This document shows positions 22,906 to 29,994 of a DNA stretch of 44,747 nucleotides, in pieces; positions within the stretch are counted from its first letter, which is position 1, and each line of letters opens with the position of its first letter. The translations under genes and the position numbers were made by a program. The notes beneath the pieces were generated by a model. The model was not told where the DNA came from. It ran no database searches and was given only the letters and a program-made list of their open reading frames with translations. The DNA is from a bacterium (GTDB lineage Bacteria; Patescibacteriota; Minisyncoccia; Phycocordibacterales; GCA-002787175), in contig JAUYKQ010000024.1 of NCBI GenBank assembly GCA_030699905.1, positions 1 to 44,747 of the forward strand. The letters are read 5' to 3'.

Positions 22906-23877
22906 ATGCATGAACAAAAAATAGCTCTTCCTTCCAAGCCGAAAATAGTAAAGGAAGAAGAATTCAAGGGAACATATGAAATAGACGGTCTTTATCCGGG
23001 GTATGGGCATACCCTTGGTAATTCTTTGAGAAGAATAGTACTGTCTTCACTTCCGGGCGCGGCTATTACAAATATAAAAATAGAAGGAGCCGAACACGAG
23101 TTTTCAACACTGTCCGGAATAAAGGAAGACGTAATAACAATTATTCTGAATCTGAAAAAGGTCAGGATTCTTCTTTTGACAGACGAACCGCAAACTCTTT
23201 CTTTGAAAATCAAAGGGACGAAGGAAGTTACAGCCGGCGACATAGAGGTGCCCGGCCAAGCAAAGATTTTAAATCCGGAAATGCACATTGCCTCTTTGAC
23301 TGACAAGTCCGCTTCTTTGGAAATTGAAATGACAGTGGAAAAAGGTCTTGGATATGTTGCCAAAGAGCTCATACAAAGGGAAAGAGTTCCTATTGGCTCT
23401 ATCACGCTGGATGCCATTTTCACGCCGATACGCAGAGTCAACTATGAAGTTGAAAACATGCGCGTGGGAAACAGAACTGATTTTAACCGTTTGAAGTTTT
23501 TTATTGAAACAGATGGCACCATAACGCCAAAGGAGGCCCTGGAAAAGTCCATAAACATAATGATCGCCCAGCTCAAAGCAATCGTTGGTTTTGTAGAGGA
23601 AAAAGAGGAACCGGCTGTAGAAAAAGAGGAAAAAGACACACCGGAGGACGGCGAGAGTGACAAAAAAGAGATTGACCCGGATATATTAAAGACAAGAATT
23701 GAAACAGTGGGATTCTCACAGAGAACCGCAAACGCCCTGTCAAACGCCAACATAAGAACAGTCGGGGGTCTCGCCAGGAAAAAAGAAGAGGACATTTTGG
23801 ATATTGACGGACTTGGCAGTAAAGGTGTTCAGGAAATAAAGAAGAAACTGCAGGAATATGGGATAACACTGAAGTAG
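22906..23877 (+). CDS. rpoA: RNA polymerase alpha subunit
   Basis: Alpha nucleates RNA polymerase assembly, and its C-terminal domain contacts UP elements and regulators. The N-terminal domain has GYGHTLGNSLRRIVLSSLPG and the YVAKELIQRERVPIGSITLD segment. An acidic linker (EKEEKDTPEDGESDKKE) leads to the alpha-CTD with IETVGFSQRTANALSNANIR and GLGSKGVQEIKKKLQEYGI. The length is 323 residues. It has its own double promoter within the ribosomal operon. Confidence 0.98.
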   Translation: MHEQKIALPSKPKIVKEEEFKGTYEIDGLYPGYGHTLGNSLRRIVLSSLPGAAITNIKIEGAEHEFSTLSGIKEDVITIILNLKKVRILLLTDEPQTLSLKIKGTKEVTAGDIEVPGQAKILNPEMHIASLTDKSASLEIEMTVEKGLGYVAKELIQRERVPIGSITLDAIFTPIRRVNYEVENMRVGNRTDFNRLKFFIETDGTITPKEALEKSINIMIAQLKAIVGFVEEKEEPAVEKEEKDTPEDGESDKKEIDPDILKTRIETVGFSQRTANALSNANIRTVGGLARKKEEDILDIDGLGSKGVQEIKKKLQEYGITLK

Positions 23878-23964
23878 AAAGTCCATCAAGTTTGTAAAGT
23901 CCATCAAGTAGGACAGGAAGAGGAATACTTTATAAACTTTTAGCTTGATAAACTTTATGAACTG
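23878..23964. repeat. Palindrome with roughly 9-bp word arms between rpoA and rplQ
   Basis: The left arm repeats AAGTCCATC and AAGTTTGTA; the right arm has ACTTTATAA, ACTTTTAGC and TTGATAA words that pair with it imperfectly. It has the same architecture as the 7-bp family but a longer word. Confidence 0.65.
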
Positions 23965-23969
23965 ACATC

Positions 23970-24320
23970 ATGCGACATTCAAACCAAAACAGAAAATTCG
24001 GCCGAGAAGAGGGACAAAGAAAGGCCCTTTTAAAGTCGCTTATAGCGAACTTAATCCGTGATGAAAAAATAACGACTACTGAAGCCAAAGCAAAGGAAAT
24101 GCGGTCTTTTGTTGAGAAGTTGGTTACCAGAGCCAAAGTTGATTCTTTGGCTTCACGACGTTTGCTGAAGGGACGTTTAGGAACGGACTTTTCAGTCAGC
24201 CGATTGATTAATGAAATAGCGCCTAAATACAAGACAAGAGCCGGCGGTTACACGAGAATAGTCAAATTGCCGACAAGAAAAAGCGACGGAGCAAGAATGG
24301 CCATAATAGAATTTGTTTAA
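23970..24320 (+). CDS. rplQ: Ribosomal protein L17
   Basis: L17 lines the peptide exit region of the large subunit. MRHSNQNRKFGREEGQRKAL and LIRDEKITTTEAKAKEMRSF are diagnostic, and GGYTRIVKLPTRKSDGARMA closes the protein. The length of 116 residues is normal. Confidence 0.97.
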   Translation: MRHSNQNRKFGREEGQRKALLKSLIANLIRDEKITTTEAKAKEMRSFVEKLVTRAKVDSLASRRLLKGRLGTDFSVSRLINEIAPKYKTRAGGYTRIVKLPTRKSDGARMAIIEFV

Positions 24321-24407
24321 AACGCAAAGCGTATAACGCGTAACGTATAACGTCAGAAAAGATAAATTTGGACGCTACATGCTACACGCCACACGCTACA
24401 CGCTATG
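24321..24407. repeat. Heptad-arm palindrome ending on the rplM start codon
   Basis: The left arm has GTATAAC/GCGTAAC words and the right arm CGCTACA/CGCCACA words, all at 7-bp period over about 35 bp each. The right arm runs into the ATG of rplM (24405-24407). Confidence 0.85.
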
Positions 24408-24749
24408 AAACACACAATTGACGCACAAGACAAAAAAATAGGCAGGGTCGCGAGCGAGGCGGCCTCCATACTTATGGGAAAAAATTCTCCGTCTTTCAGG
24501 AAAAATATTTCGGGAGAAAGCGAAGTTCTCATACTGAACGCTTCAAAAGCCGACGTTACTTTAAAAAGAAAAAAAGAAACCGAATATGTGAGATATAGCG
24601 GATATCCGGGCGGACTCAAAATTGAAAACATGAGTTCATACATGAAAAGGCACGGCTTTGCCGGTGTGATAAGAAAAGCTGTACAGGGGATGATGCCTAA
24701 AAATAAACTGCATAAAGGGAGAATGAAACGACTTGTAATTAATGAATAA
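24405..24749 (+). CDS. rplM: Ribosomal protein L13
   Basis: L13 is an early-assembly protein of the large subunit. QDKKIGRVASEAASILMGKN, SGYPGGLKIENMSSYMKRHG and GMMPKNKLHKGRMKRL identify it. At 114 residues it is shorter than the E. coli protein (142), mainly at the N-terminus, where the WYVIDA-type lead is cut to MKHTIDA. Confidence 0.96.
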   Translation: MKHTIDAQDKKIGRVASEAASILMGKNSPSFRKNISGESEVLILNASKADVTLKRKKETEYVRYSGYPGGLKIENMSSYMKRHGFAGVIRKAVQGMMPKNKLHKGRMKRLVINE

Positions 24750-24757
24750 TAAAATAA

Positions 24758-25162
24758 ATGAAAGAACAGCCAATAAAATACATTGAAGCAGTTGGGAGAA
24801 GGAAAACAGCCATCGCGCGCGTGCGTCTTTTTCCATCAAGCAAACAGTCGCTTACGATAAATGAACGCGAACTTGACTCGTATTTTAAAGACGAGGAATT
24901 GCAAAGAATAGCCCTTGAGGCCTTTACAAAAACAAAGCTACCAACCAAATTTAAGGTAACAGCTAAAATATTAGGGGGAGGGAGCCATGGTCAAGCGGAA
25001 GCCCTTAGGCACGCGATTGCTCGAGCTTTAGTGTTGCAAAACGCGGAGCTTCGCAAAAAAGTCAAAAAACTCGGGTTTTTGAAAAGAGACCCGAGAGCCA
25101 AAGAACGACGCAAGTTCGGATTGAAAAAAGCTCGAAAAGCTCCGCAGTGGTCTAAGAGGTAA
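24758..25162 (+). CDS. rpsI: Ribosomal protein S9
   Basis: S9 reaches the P-site tRNA with its basic C-terminal tail. YIEAVGRRKTAIARVRLFPS, GGGSHGQAEALRHAIARALV and the tail KARKAPQWSKR (ending Ser-Lys-Arg) are diagnostic. It follows rplM by 8 bp, the standard L13-S9 pair. Confidence 0.97.
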   Translation: MKEQPIKYIEAVGRRKTAIARVRLFPSSKQSLTINERELDSYFKDEELQRIALEAFTKTKLPTKFKVTAKILGGGSHGQAEALRHAIARALVLQNAELRKKVKKLGFLKRDPRAKERRKFGLKKARKAPQWSKR

Positions 25163-25189
25163 ACAACCACCGCTAATTCAACTAAAAAA

Positions 25190-25780
25190 ATGCCCGATGA
25201 ACATAATCCTAAACAACAAGACAACGAGGATGATATAAAAATTGAATCTGATGACACACTAGACGACTCCGTTGTTGCCGAAGAGTCATTTCAGGAAACG
25301 GTAAAAAAACTGCGAGGAAAATTGAAGGAATGTGAGAAGGAAAGGCAAGAATATCTGACCGGCTGGCAGAAATCCCAGGCGGATTTTGTGAACTTGCGCA
25401 AAAGAGACGAGGAGGATAAGAAGAATTTCATCAAATTCGCTACGGGAAATGTTCTCGCCGACATCATTCCGGTACTTGACAGTTTTGATATGGCCATGGG
25501 AAACAAGGAAGTATGGGAAAAGGCGGACAAAAATTGGAGAATGGGCGTGGAATATATCTACAATCAGCTCGTTTCCTCGCTTCAGACACACGGACTCTCA
25601 ATTATTTCTCCCAAAGCAGGTGATGTATTTAGTCCCGCAGAGCATGATGCCGTGAGTTCAGAGAAGACCGAGGATAAGGAAAGTGATCACAAGATTGCAT
25701 CAGTATCCCAAAAAGGTTACCGGTTAGGTGACAAGGTGCTTCGTCCGGCAAAAGTCATTATTTACGACCTATCCGAATAA
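25190..25780 (+). CDS. grpE: Nucleotide exchange factor GrpE
   Basis: GrpE releases ADP from DnaK. The acidic N-terminus (first 35 residues) is followed by a long coiled coil (LRGKLKECEKERQEYLTGWQ, QADFVNLRKRDEEDKKNFIK) and the beta domain with KGYRLGDKVLRPAKVIIYDL. The length is 196 residues. It is 27 bp after rpsI. dnaK is found 2 kb downstream, separated by a toxin-antitoxin pair, a DUF559 unit and a minus-strand gene. Confidence 0.95.
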   Translation: MPDEHNPKQQDNEDDIKIESDDTLDDSVVAEESFQETVKKLRGKLKECEKERQEYLTGWQKSQADFVNLRKRDEEDKKNFIKFATGNVLADIIPVLDSFDMAMGNKEVWEKADKNWRMGVEYIYNQLVSSLQTHGLSIISPKAGDVFSPAEHDAVSSEKTEDKESDHKIASVSQKGYRLGDKVLRPAKVIIYDLSE

Positions 25781-25781
25781 A

Positions 25782-25790
25782 TGCTATAAT
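25782..25790 (+). promoter_or_regulatory. Extended -10 promoter for the toxin-antitoxin pair (leaderless arrangement)
   Basis: TG-C-TATAAT (25782-25790) ends six bases before the ATG at 25797. A weak -35 (TTTACG, 25761-25766) lies 18 bp upstream. Confidence 0.6.
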
Positions 25791-25796
25791 CTCTAA

Positions 25797-25955
25797 ATGG
25801 ACAAAAAACTGAAAAAATACATAGCATATCCTAAGTCCTCTAAGGAAAAAAAAGCGGGGTCCTTTTTTGAGCTTGCGCTAAAACATGCCGTAAGCGGAGG
25901 CAGAAAAAACCGGAATCTGTCTAAAGAGATAGATAGAGTTTTATATGGAGCATAG
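25797..25955 (+). CDS. Small basic protein, putative antitoxin of a PIN toxin
   Basis: The 52-residue protein (starting MDKKLKKYIAYPKSSKEKKA, ending EIDRVLYGA) was read directly from the sequence. It is lysine-rich, with a central helix FFELALKHAVSG. It overlaps the PIN-domain gene by 11 bp, the arrangement expected for an antitoxin-toxin operon, and it has a good promoter with a leaderless start. No standard VapB DNA-binding motif is evident, so the antitoxin role is inferred from position. Confidence 0.65.
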   Translation: MDKKLKKYIAYPKSSKEKKAGSFFELALKHAVSGGRKNRNLSKEIDRVLYGA

Positions 25956-26340
25956 ATCCATAATAATAGACAGCAGTTTTTTGGTTGCCCTGTATCTGAC
26001 AAACGATTCACAGCACGGTCAGGCTAAGATCATAGCAAATAAACTGGCGAGCATGCCAAAAACCATAGTTATTCATCCGTATGTTGTGGAGGAAGTAGCT
26101 ACGATTTTGGCATACCGCGTCGGAACAGCACTTTCGCAAAGATTCTTGATTGACCTCACAGCGTCCACCGAATCAACCCTTTTCGCCCCGGTAGTTATAA
26201 AGCGCGATATAGAATTCTTTCAAGCATTGAACAAGAAAATTTCCTTTGCAGATGCCACGATAATATATTTGGCAAAACAAATGAATTCTCCGATTTTGAC
26301 TTTTGACAAGCAAATGCTTTCAATATTAAAAAATTTGTAA
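25945..26340 (+). CDS. PIN-domain ribonuclease, putative VapC-like toxin
   Basis: The 131-residue PIN fold carries the expected acidic residues: D9 in SIIIDSSFLVALYL, E49/E50 in HPYVVEEVATIL, D103 in ISFADATIIYLAK and D121 in ILTFDKQM. Such enzymes cut tRNA or rRNA when freed from their antitoxin. The gene overlaps the 25797 gene and would be translated by coupling. It could be a domesticated PIN ribonuclease, but the overlap favours a toxin-antitoxin pair. Confidence 0.85.
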   Translation: MEHRSIIIDSSFLVALYLTNDSQHGQAKIIANKLASMPKTIVIHPYVVEEVATILAYRVGTALSQRFLIDLTASTESTLFAPVVIKRDIEFFQALNKKISFADATIIYLAKQMNSPILTFDKQMLSILKNL

Positions 26341-26342
26341 CC

Positions 26343-26753
26343 ATGCTTACGTCATCATATTTCAACCAGCAAATACATGAAAAAATGATCCGCGCGGAGG
26401 ATGGCCGCTCTTTTCGTGTGCTTTTTGCTACTGCGTTAATTGACGGGGAACTCTGCTGGCGAGTCATTTCCGCGACGGAAATATGCAGACTTGACGCAGA
26501 CTTGACGCAGAATCCACGCAGAAAAGAAAGTTCTACGCTTTACTTACCGTCGGATATTTCTTATTCTGACGTTAAGGATAAAGGATTAAGGATTAAGGAT
26601 TCCTACCGCTCTCCATATTTTGATAACCTAAAATTTTTTGTGTCACAAATGACAAGGGCCCCTTCCTCCCATCAGATGAGGGGAGGTGCCGAGTCTGCGA
26701 GGCGGAGGGGTGTTGAAGTACCATATTATGCGAACAATTCACAACCTATCTGA
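26343..26753 (+). CDS. Hypothetical protein partly built from repeat DNA
   Basis: The frame starts 3 bp after the PIN gene. The first 60 residues (MLTSSYFNQQIHEKMIRAED, then FRVLFATALIDGELCWRVIS) look like a real folded region but are not recognised. The rest runs through a duplicated ACTTGACGCAG (26487 onward), the AAGGATT array (26570-26603, encoding KDKGLRIKDS) and the GC-rich repeat at 26667. The C-terminus is therefore probably an extension over repeats, and the original gene may have been shorter. It overlaps the DUF559 start. Confidence 0.35.
   Translation: MLTSSYFNQQIHEKMIRAEDGRSFRVLFATALIDGELCWRVISATEICRLDADLTQNPRRKESSTLYLPSDISYSDVKDKGLRIKDSYRSPYFDNLKFFVSQMTRAPSSHQMRGGAESARRRGVEVPYYANNSQPI
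26570..26603. repeat. AAGGATT heptad array
   Basis: TTAAGGA, TAAAGGA, TTAAGGA and TTAAGGA are tandem with a 7-bp period, inside the 26343 ORF. It is the reverse complement of the word before alaS. Confidence 0.7.
26667..26722. repeat. GC-rich repeat, left flank of the DUF559 gene
   Basis: The segment contains GAGGGGAGGTGCC and GGCGGAGGGGTGTTGAAG with an imperfect palindrome at its left edge. It matches 27167-27218 in direct orientation, and it ends six bases before the DUF559 ATG. Confidence 0.8.
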
Positions 26754-27072
26754 AAACAAATCATTGAGAAAGAAGTTAAGAAATAACGCCACACCGCAGG
26801 AAATTATTATGTGGTCTCGCTTGAAAGGTAACCAACTCGGGCACAAGTTTCGCCGCCAACACGGAATAGGGAAGTATATAGTGGATTTTTATTGTCCGGA
26901 AAAGAAACTCATCATTGAACTGGATGGCTCACAACATATTGACTCTGGCTACGATAAGATGAGGTCGGAATATCTTGAGAGTGTTGGATGCAAGATAATA
27001 AGATTCTGGGATAGTGAAGTGAATACAAACATTGATGGGGTGTTAATGAAGATACAAAGTGCGTTAGAATAG
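26728..27072 (+). CDS. DUF559 / Vsr-like endonuclease-domain protein
   Basis: The 114-residue protein has the DUF559 pattern: LRNNATPQEIIMWSRLKGNQ, KFRRQHGIGKYIVDFYCPEK and LIIELDGSQH, with D and E-x-D as the PDDEXK-like metal site, then IRFWDSEVNTNIDGVL. Its in vivo role is not known to me; related very-short-patch nucleases nick DNA. The ATG at 26728 is chosen since upstream codons lie in the repeat. It is bracketed by GC-rich repeats in both orientations, which suggests a one-gene mobile unit between grpE and dnaK. Confidence 0.9.
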   Translation: MRTIHNLSENKSLRKKLRNNATPQEIIMWSRLKGNQLGHKFRRQHGIGKYIVDFYCPEKKLIIELDGSQHIDSGYDKMRSEYLESVGCKIIRFWDSEVNTNIDGVLMKIQSALE

Positions 27073-27073
27073 A

Positions 27074-27137
27074 AAGCACACCACCCCGTCGCATCAGAAT
27101 GCGTCACCCCTCCTCGGATGAGGAGGGGAGGAAGAAA
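27074..27137. repeat. GC-rich repeat, right flank, inverted orientation
   Basis: CACCACCCCGTC, a small GCATCAGAATGC hairpin, CACCCCTCCTC and a GAGGAGGGGAGG end begin 2 bp after the DUF559 stop. Read on the minus strand it resembles the left flank. Confidence 0.7.
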
Positions 27138-27159
27138 GAATGTATAGATATTTCTTTTG

Positions 27160-27218
27160 ACCCCACCTCCCCTCAGACGAGGGGAGGTGCCCAGAGGGCG
27201 GAGGGGTGTTGAAGAACT
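27160..27218. repeat. GC-rich repeat, second right copy, direct orientation
   Basis: ACCTCCCCTC, GAGGGGAGGTGCC, GGCGGAGGGGTGTTGAAG: near-identical to the left flank at 26667-26722 apart from a short deletion in the middle. Confidence 0.8.
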
Positions 27219-27236
27219 GAAATCAAGGAATAAAAA

Positions 27237-27260
27237 AACACCCCAATCGCTTGAGGTGTT
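27237..27260 (-). terminator. Second terminator after the minus-strand 27337 gene
   Basis: A stem AACACC with GGTGTT, extended past one mismatch, is followed on the minus strand by seven T. It backs up the terminator at 27271-27310. Confidence 0.75.
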
Positions 27261-27270
27261 CGTAAACAAA

Positions 27271-27310
27271 AAACGGCCCGTTCGCGAGTTGAAACTCTTG
27301 AACAGGCCGT
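27271..27310 (-). terminator. Intrinsic terminator after the minus-strand 27337 gene
   Basis: A long stem (ACGGCC with GGCCGT, then GTTC with GAAC and GAGT with ACTC) is followed on the minus strand by TTTTTTGTTT. Confidence 0.85.
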
Positions 27311-27336
27311 GATGAGAGGGGCGATGGCACCCTAAT

Positions 27337-27552
27337 TCAAGGCGACAGTAAGTACATAGCGGCAAAAACCGTAAAGATTATGCCGAATGCCAAGAACCCC
27401 CGTCTGATGAACTTCAATGTCTTGAGCTGCTGTGCGACGATATCTTCGGGGTACTCACACTTCACAATCCTCTTCTGCAATCTCTTGTTGTAGTATGCTA
27501 AAATGAAGCATCCTACCGCGAGTATCATACAGGCAACTATGGGAGTAATCAT
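27337..27552 (-). CDS. Small membrane protein with two transmembrane helices
   Basis: The 71-residue protein has helices TPIVACMILAVGCFILAYY (residues 3-21) and FLAFGIIFTVFAAMYLLS (53-70) around a basic, charged loop (LQKRIVKCEYPEDIVAQQLK). No family is recognised. The expression signals are unusually strong: a consensus promoter (27592-27620), SD AGGAAGGAG five bases before the ATG, and two tandem terminators. It lies between the DUF559 unit and dnaK on the opposite strand. Confidence 0.75.
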   Translation of the reverse strand: MITPIVACMILAVGCFILAYYNKRLQKRIVKCEYPEDIVAQQLKTLKFIRRGFLAFGIIFTVFAAMYLLSP

Positions 27553-27586
27553 TTTCTCCTTCCTATTTGAATTGTTCGGCTACCTC

Positions 27587-27615
27587 TTGACATTATATAC
27601 TATTACCAGTATATT
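27587..27615 (+). promoter_or_regulatory. Plus-strand promoter toward dnaK, interleaved with the opposite promoter
   Basis: TTGACA (27587-27592), 17 bp, TATATT (27610-27615). Its -35 shares a base with the minus-strand -10, and its -10 shares a base with the minus-strand -35. The block 27587-27620 is a near-palindrome. The dnaK leader from here would be about 140 nt. Confidence 0.65.
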
Positions 27616-27620
27616 GTCAA
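27592..27620 (-). promoter_or_regulatory. Perfect-consensus sigma70 promoter for the 27337 gene
   Basis: On the minus strand TTGACA (27620-27615), 17 bp, TATAAT (27597-27592). All 12 consensus bases and the optimal spacer are present. It interleaves with a plus-strand promoter. Confidence 0.85.
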
Positions 27621-27626
27621 CTGCCC

Positions 27627-27701
27627 CATGGAACACGAAACATGGAGCATGTAGCACCAGAATTTCCGGATTTCTTATGTTCCATGTTACATGTTCCATA
27701 C
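27627..27701. repeat. Heptad-arm palindrome in the dnaK leader
   Basis: The left arm is CATGGAA/CATGGAG words and the right arm ATGTTCC/ATGTTAC words at 7-bp period, pairing over about 27 bp. It is the same word family as the insertion in mnmA. Confidence 0.85.
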
Positions 27702-27759
27702 TCATTCACGGTCATTTGTTGAATTTGTATCATTAGCAGATTAGTAATCAAATAAAACT

Positions 27760-29697
27760 ATGTCAAAAATACTCGGAATCGACCTCGGCACCACCTTTTC
27801 CGCAATCGCGGTTATGGAAGGAGGAACGCCGAAGATAATTGAAAACGCCGAAGGCGCGCGTACAACGCCTTCAATAGTTGCCGAATCAAAAACCGGCGAA
27901 CGGCTTGTGGGTCTTCTCGCCAAACGTCAGGCCGTTACCAATCCCAAAAACACCGTCTACCAAATCAAACGCTTTATCGGTCACACTTACGACGAGGCGG
28001 GCGTTCAGAAGGATATTAAAAACGTACCCTTTGAAACGCGTAAATCCGACAAGGGAAGCATTGAAGTAAAAATGGCCGACAAATGGCTTCGTCCTGAAGA
28101 AATTTCAGCCATGATTTTAGGCAAGCTCAAGGCGGACGCGGAAGCGCGGTTCGGCGAAAAAATTACCGAAGCAGTCATCACCGTTCCGGCATATTTCAAC
28201 GACAGCCAAAGGCAGGCCACAAAGGACGCGGGCAAAATTGCGGGTCTTGACGTAAAACGAATTATAAACGAGCCGACCGCCGCCGCGCTCGCGTACGGCT
28301 TTAACAAAAAGAAAGAGGAAAAAATCGCCGTCTTTGACTTTGGAGGTGGTACTTTTGACGTTTCTATTTTGGAAGTCGGCGACGATGTCATTGAAGTCAA
28401 ATCCACGGACGGCGACTCGCATTTGGGCGGTAGAGACATTGACGCAAAAGTAGTCGCCTGGCTCGCTGACGAGTTTAAAAAAGAAAACGTTATTGATCTA
28501 CGCAAAGACCCTCTGGCTCTCCAGCGACTGGACGAAGCGGCCGAAAAAGCGAAAATTGAACTTTCAACGGCAACCCAGACAGAGATAAATATTCCATTTA
28601 TCACTTCAGGAGTGGACGGACCAAAGCACCTTCTTGTAACAATGACCCGCGCCAAACTTGAAGAGTTGGCGGGAGAATTTGTGGAGCGAGCCATGGATAT
28701 TACAAAACGGGCCATGGAGGCCTCGCCTTTTAAAGTGGGAGAAATAAACGAAGTCATACTCGTCGGCGGTCAAACCAGAATGCCCGCCCTTCAAAAGGCG
28801 GTAAAAGAATTTTTTGGCAAAGAACCGCATATGGGCGTAAACCCCGACGAAGTGGTGGCAATAGGAGCGGCAATTCAAGGGGGAATACTCGGTGGCGACG
28901 TGAAGGACATTTTGCTTTTGGATGTTATTCCGCTTTCTTTGGGAATTGAAACAATGGGCGGAGTGGCTACAAAACTTATTGAGAAAAACACTACCGTACC
29001 GACCTCGCGCTCGCAGACCTTTTCAACGGCCGCCGACAACCAGACTCAGGTGGAAATACATATTACTCAAGGCGAGAGACCTATGGCTCCTGACAACAAA
29101 TCCCTCGGAAAATTTATTCTGGATGGAATCCCTCCGGCGCCTCGCGGGATGCCACAGGTAGAAGTAACCTTTGACATAGACGCAAACGGTATTTTAAATG
29201 TCAAAGCCAAGGACAAAACATCGGGTAAAGAACAGTCAATCCGTATTGAAGCGTCTTCGGGGCTTTCGCAAGATGAAATAGAAAAAATGAAGAAAGAGGC
29301 GGAAGCTCACAGCGCGGAAGACCAAAAGAAAAAAGAGTTGGTGGAAGCCAAAAATCTGGCCGAACAGCTATCCTACACGGCGGAGAAGTCCCTCAAAGAC
29401 GCGGGCGAAAAAGTGCCGGCGGATTTAAAGAAAACCATTGAAGAAAAAATCGCCGCGCTTAAAACCGCGCAAAACGGACAAGACGTGGGCGCTATAAAAT
29501 CGGCAAGCGAAGCGCTGTCCGTGGAAATGCAAAAAATTGGCCCGCATATGAATGCGAGCAATAACCAAGATACAAGAAACAATAACCAAACGGAGGAGAA
29601 GAAGGACGGGAATGTGAGAGATGCCGAAGTGAAGGAGGAAAATCCCTCTAATTCCTCGGGACAGGGAAAAGACGAGGGGGAAGAGAAGAAGGGATAA
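27760..29697 (+). CDS. dnaK: Chaperone DnaK (Hsp70)
   Basis: DnaK binds unfolded polypeptides in an ATP cycle driven by DnaJ and GrpE. The ATPase domain has [47 protein letters not shown] and [16 protein letters not shown]. The substrate domain (residues about 390-505) has [20 protein letters not shown]. The lid and a charged tail rich in Asn, Glu and Lys follow. The length of 645 residues is normal. No CIRCE operator is seen upstream. The leader carries a heptad palindrome, and the gene is followed by palindromic element A copy 2 and a terminator. Confidence 0.99.
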   Translation: MSKILGIDLGTTFSAIAVMEGGTPKIIENAEGARTTPSIVAESKTGERLVGLLAKRQAVTNPKNTVYQIKRFIGHTYDEAGVQKDIKNVPFETRKSDKGSIEVKMADKWLRPEEISAMILGKLKADAEARFGEKITEAVITVPAYFNDSQRQATKDAGKIAGLDVKRIINEPTAAALAYGFNKKKEEKIAVFDFGGGTFDVSILEVGDDVIEVKSTDGDSHLGGRDIDAKVVAWLADEFKKENVIDLRKDPLALQRLDEAAEKAKIELSTATQTEINIPFITSGVDGPKHLLVTMTRAKLEELAGEFVERAMDITKRAMEASPFKVGEINEVILVGGQTRMPALQKAVKEFFGKEPHMGVNPDEVVAIGAAIQGGILGGDVKDILLLDVIPLSLGIETMGGVATKLIEKNTTVPTSRSQTFSTAADNQTQVEIHITQGERPMAPDNKSLGKFILDGIPPAPRGMPQVEVTFDIDANGILNVKAKDKTSGKEQSIRIEASSGLSQDEIEKMKKEAEAHSAEDQKKKELVEAKNLAEQLSYTAEKSLKDAGEKVPADLKKTIEEKIAALKTAQNGQDVGAIKSASEALSVEMQKIGPHMNASNNQDTRNNNQTEEKKDGNVRDAEVKEENPSNSSGQGKDEGEEKKG

Positions 29698-29719
29698 AGA
29701 GGTGTAGATGTTGTAAATC

Positions 29720-29860
29720 TGTGAATTACGAAATGTCTTTTTCGCCGAGGTTTTCGCGGCGCACGAAGATTTTTTACTAAAAATCTTCTCTCTCCGGCGC
29801 CGGCCGCGCCTCCGAAGGCGCCTCTCAAACCTCGCCTCAACACCATTTCGTAATTCAAGG
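29720..29860. repeat. Large palindromic element A (MITE-like, copy 2)
   Basis: Arms begin TGTGAATTACGAAATG and end (reverse complement) CTTGAATTACGAAATG, continuing through CGAGGTTT and GGCGC blocks for about 45 bp. Inner hairpins include GAAGATTTTT with AAAAATCTTC and CCGGCGCCGG. It is non-coding and lies between dnaK and dnaJ. Confidence 0.8.
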
Positions 29861-29872
29861 TAAATGGAAAAA

Positions 29873-29909
29873 AACCGGTCGGGTTCCGAAAGGGACCGGC
29901 CGGTTTTTG
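29873..29909 (+). terminator. Intrinsic terminator after dnaK
   Basis: A GC-rich stem (AACCGG...CCGGTT with inner GG/CC pairs around a GAAA loop) is followed by TTTTTGATT. Confidence 0.8.
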
Positions 29910-29960
29910 ATTGACTCTGTGTTTTTTTCTCGGTTTTTCCCCACATTTCATGAATTCCAC

Positions 29961-29988
29961 TTGAAATATCCAAAAAGGAGAGTATAAT
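29961..29988 (+). promoter_or_regulatory. Promoter for dnaJ (leaderless arrangement)
   Basis: TTGAAA (29961-29966), 16 bp, TATAAT (29983-29988), then six bases to the ATG at 29995. Confidence 0.7.
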
Positions 29989-29994
29989 CTAAAT

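Noticed and set aside
21141-24407. CRISPR array
   Set aside because: The repeats are degenerate 7-mers in inverted arms, not identical 25-40 bp repeats with unique spacers, and no cas gene is present.
25163-27759. CIRCE-type heat-shock operator near grpE or dnaK
   Set aside because: No TTAGCACTC-N9-GAGTGCTAA-like repeat is present upstream of grpE, dnaK or dnaJ; the palindromes there are of the heptad type.
28005-28757. A 250-codon open frame on the minus strand inside dnaK
   Set aside because: It is fully within the unmistakable dnaK gene, has no promoter or SD, and its composition is what the opposite strand of a codon-biased gene gives.
29373-29960. Two long minus-strand frames over the dnaK tail and the palindromic element
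   Set aside because: They read through the dnaK coding region and a hairpin element and end in the terminator; no start signal or recognisable motif.
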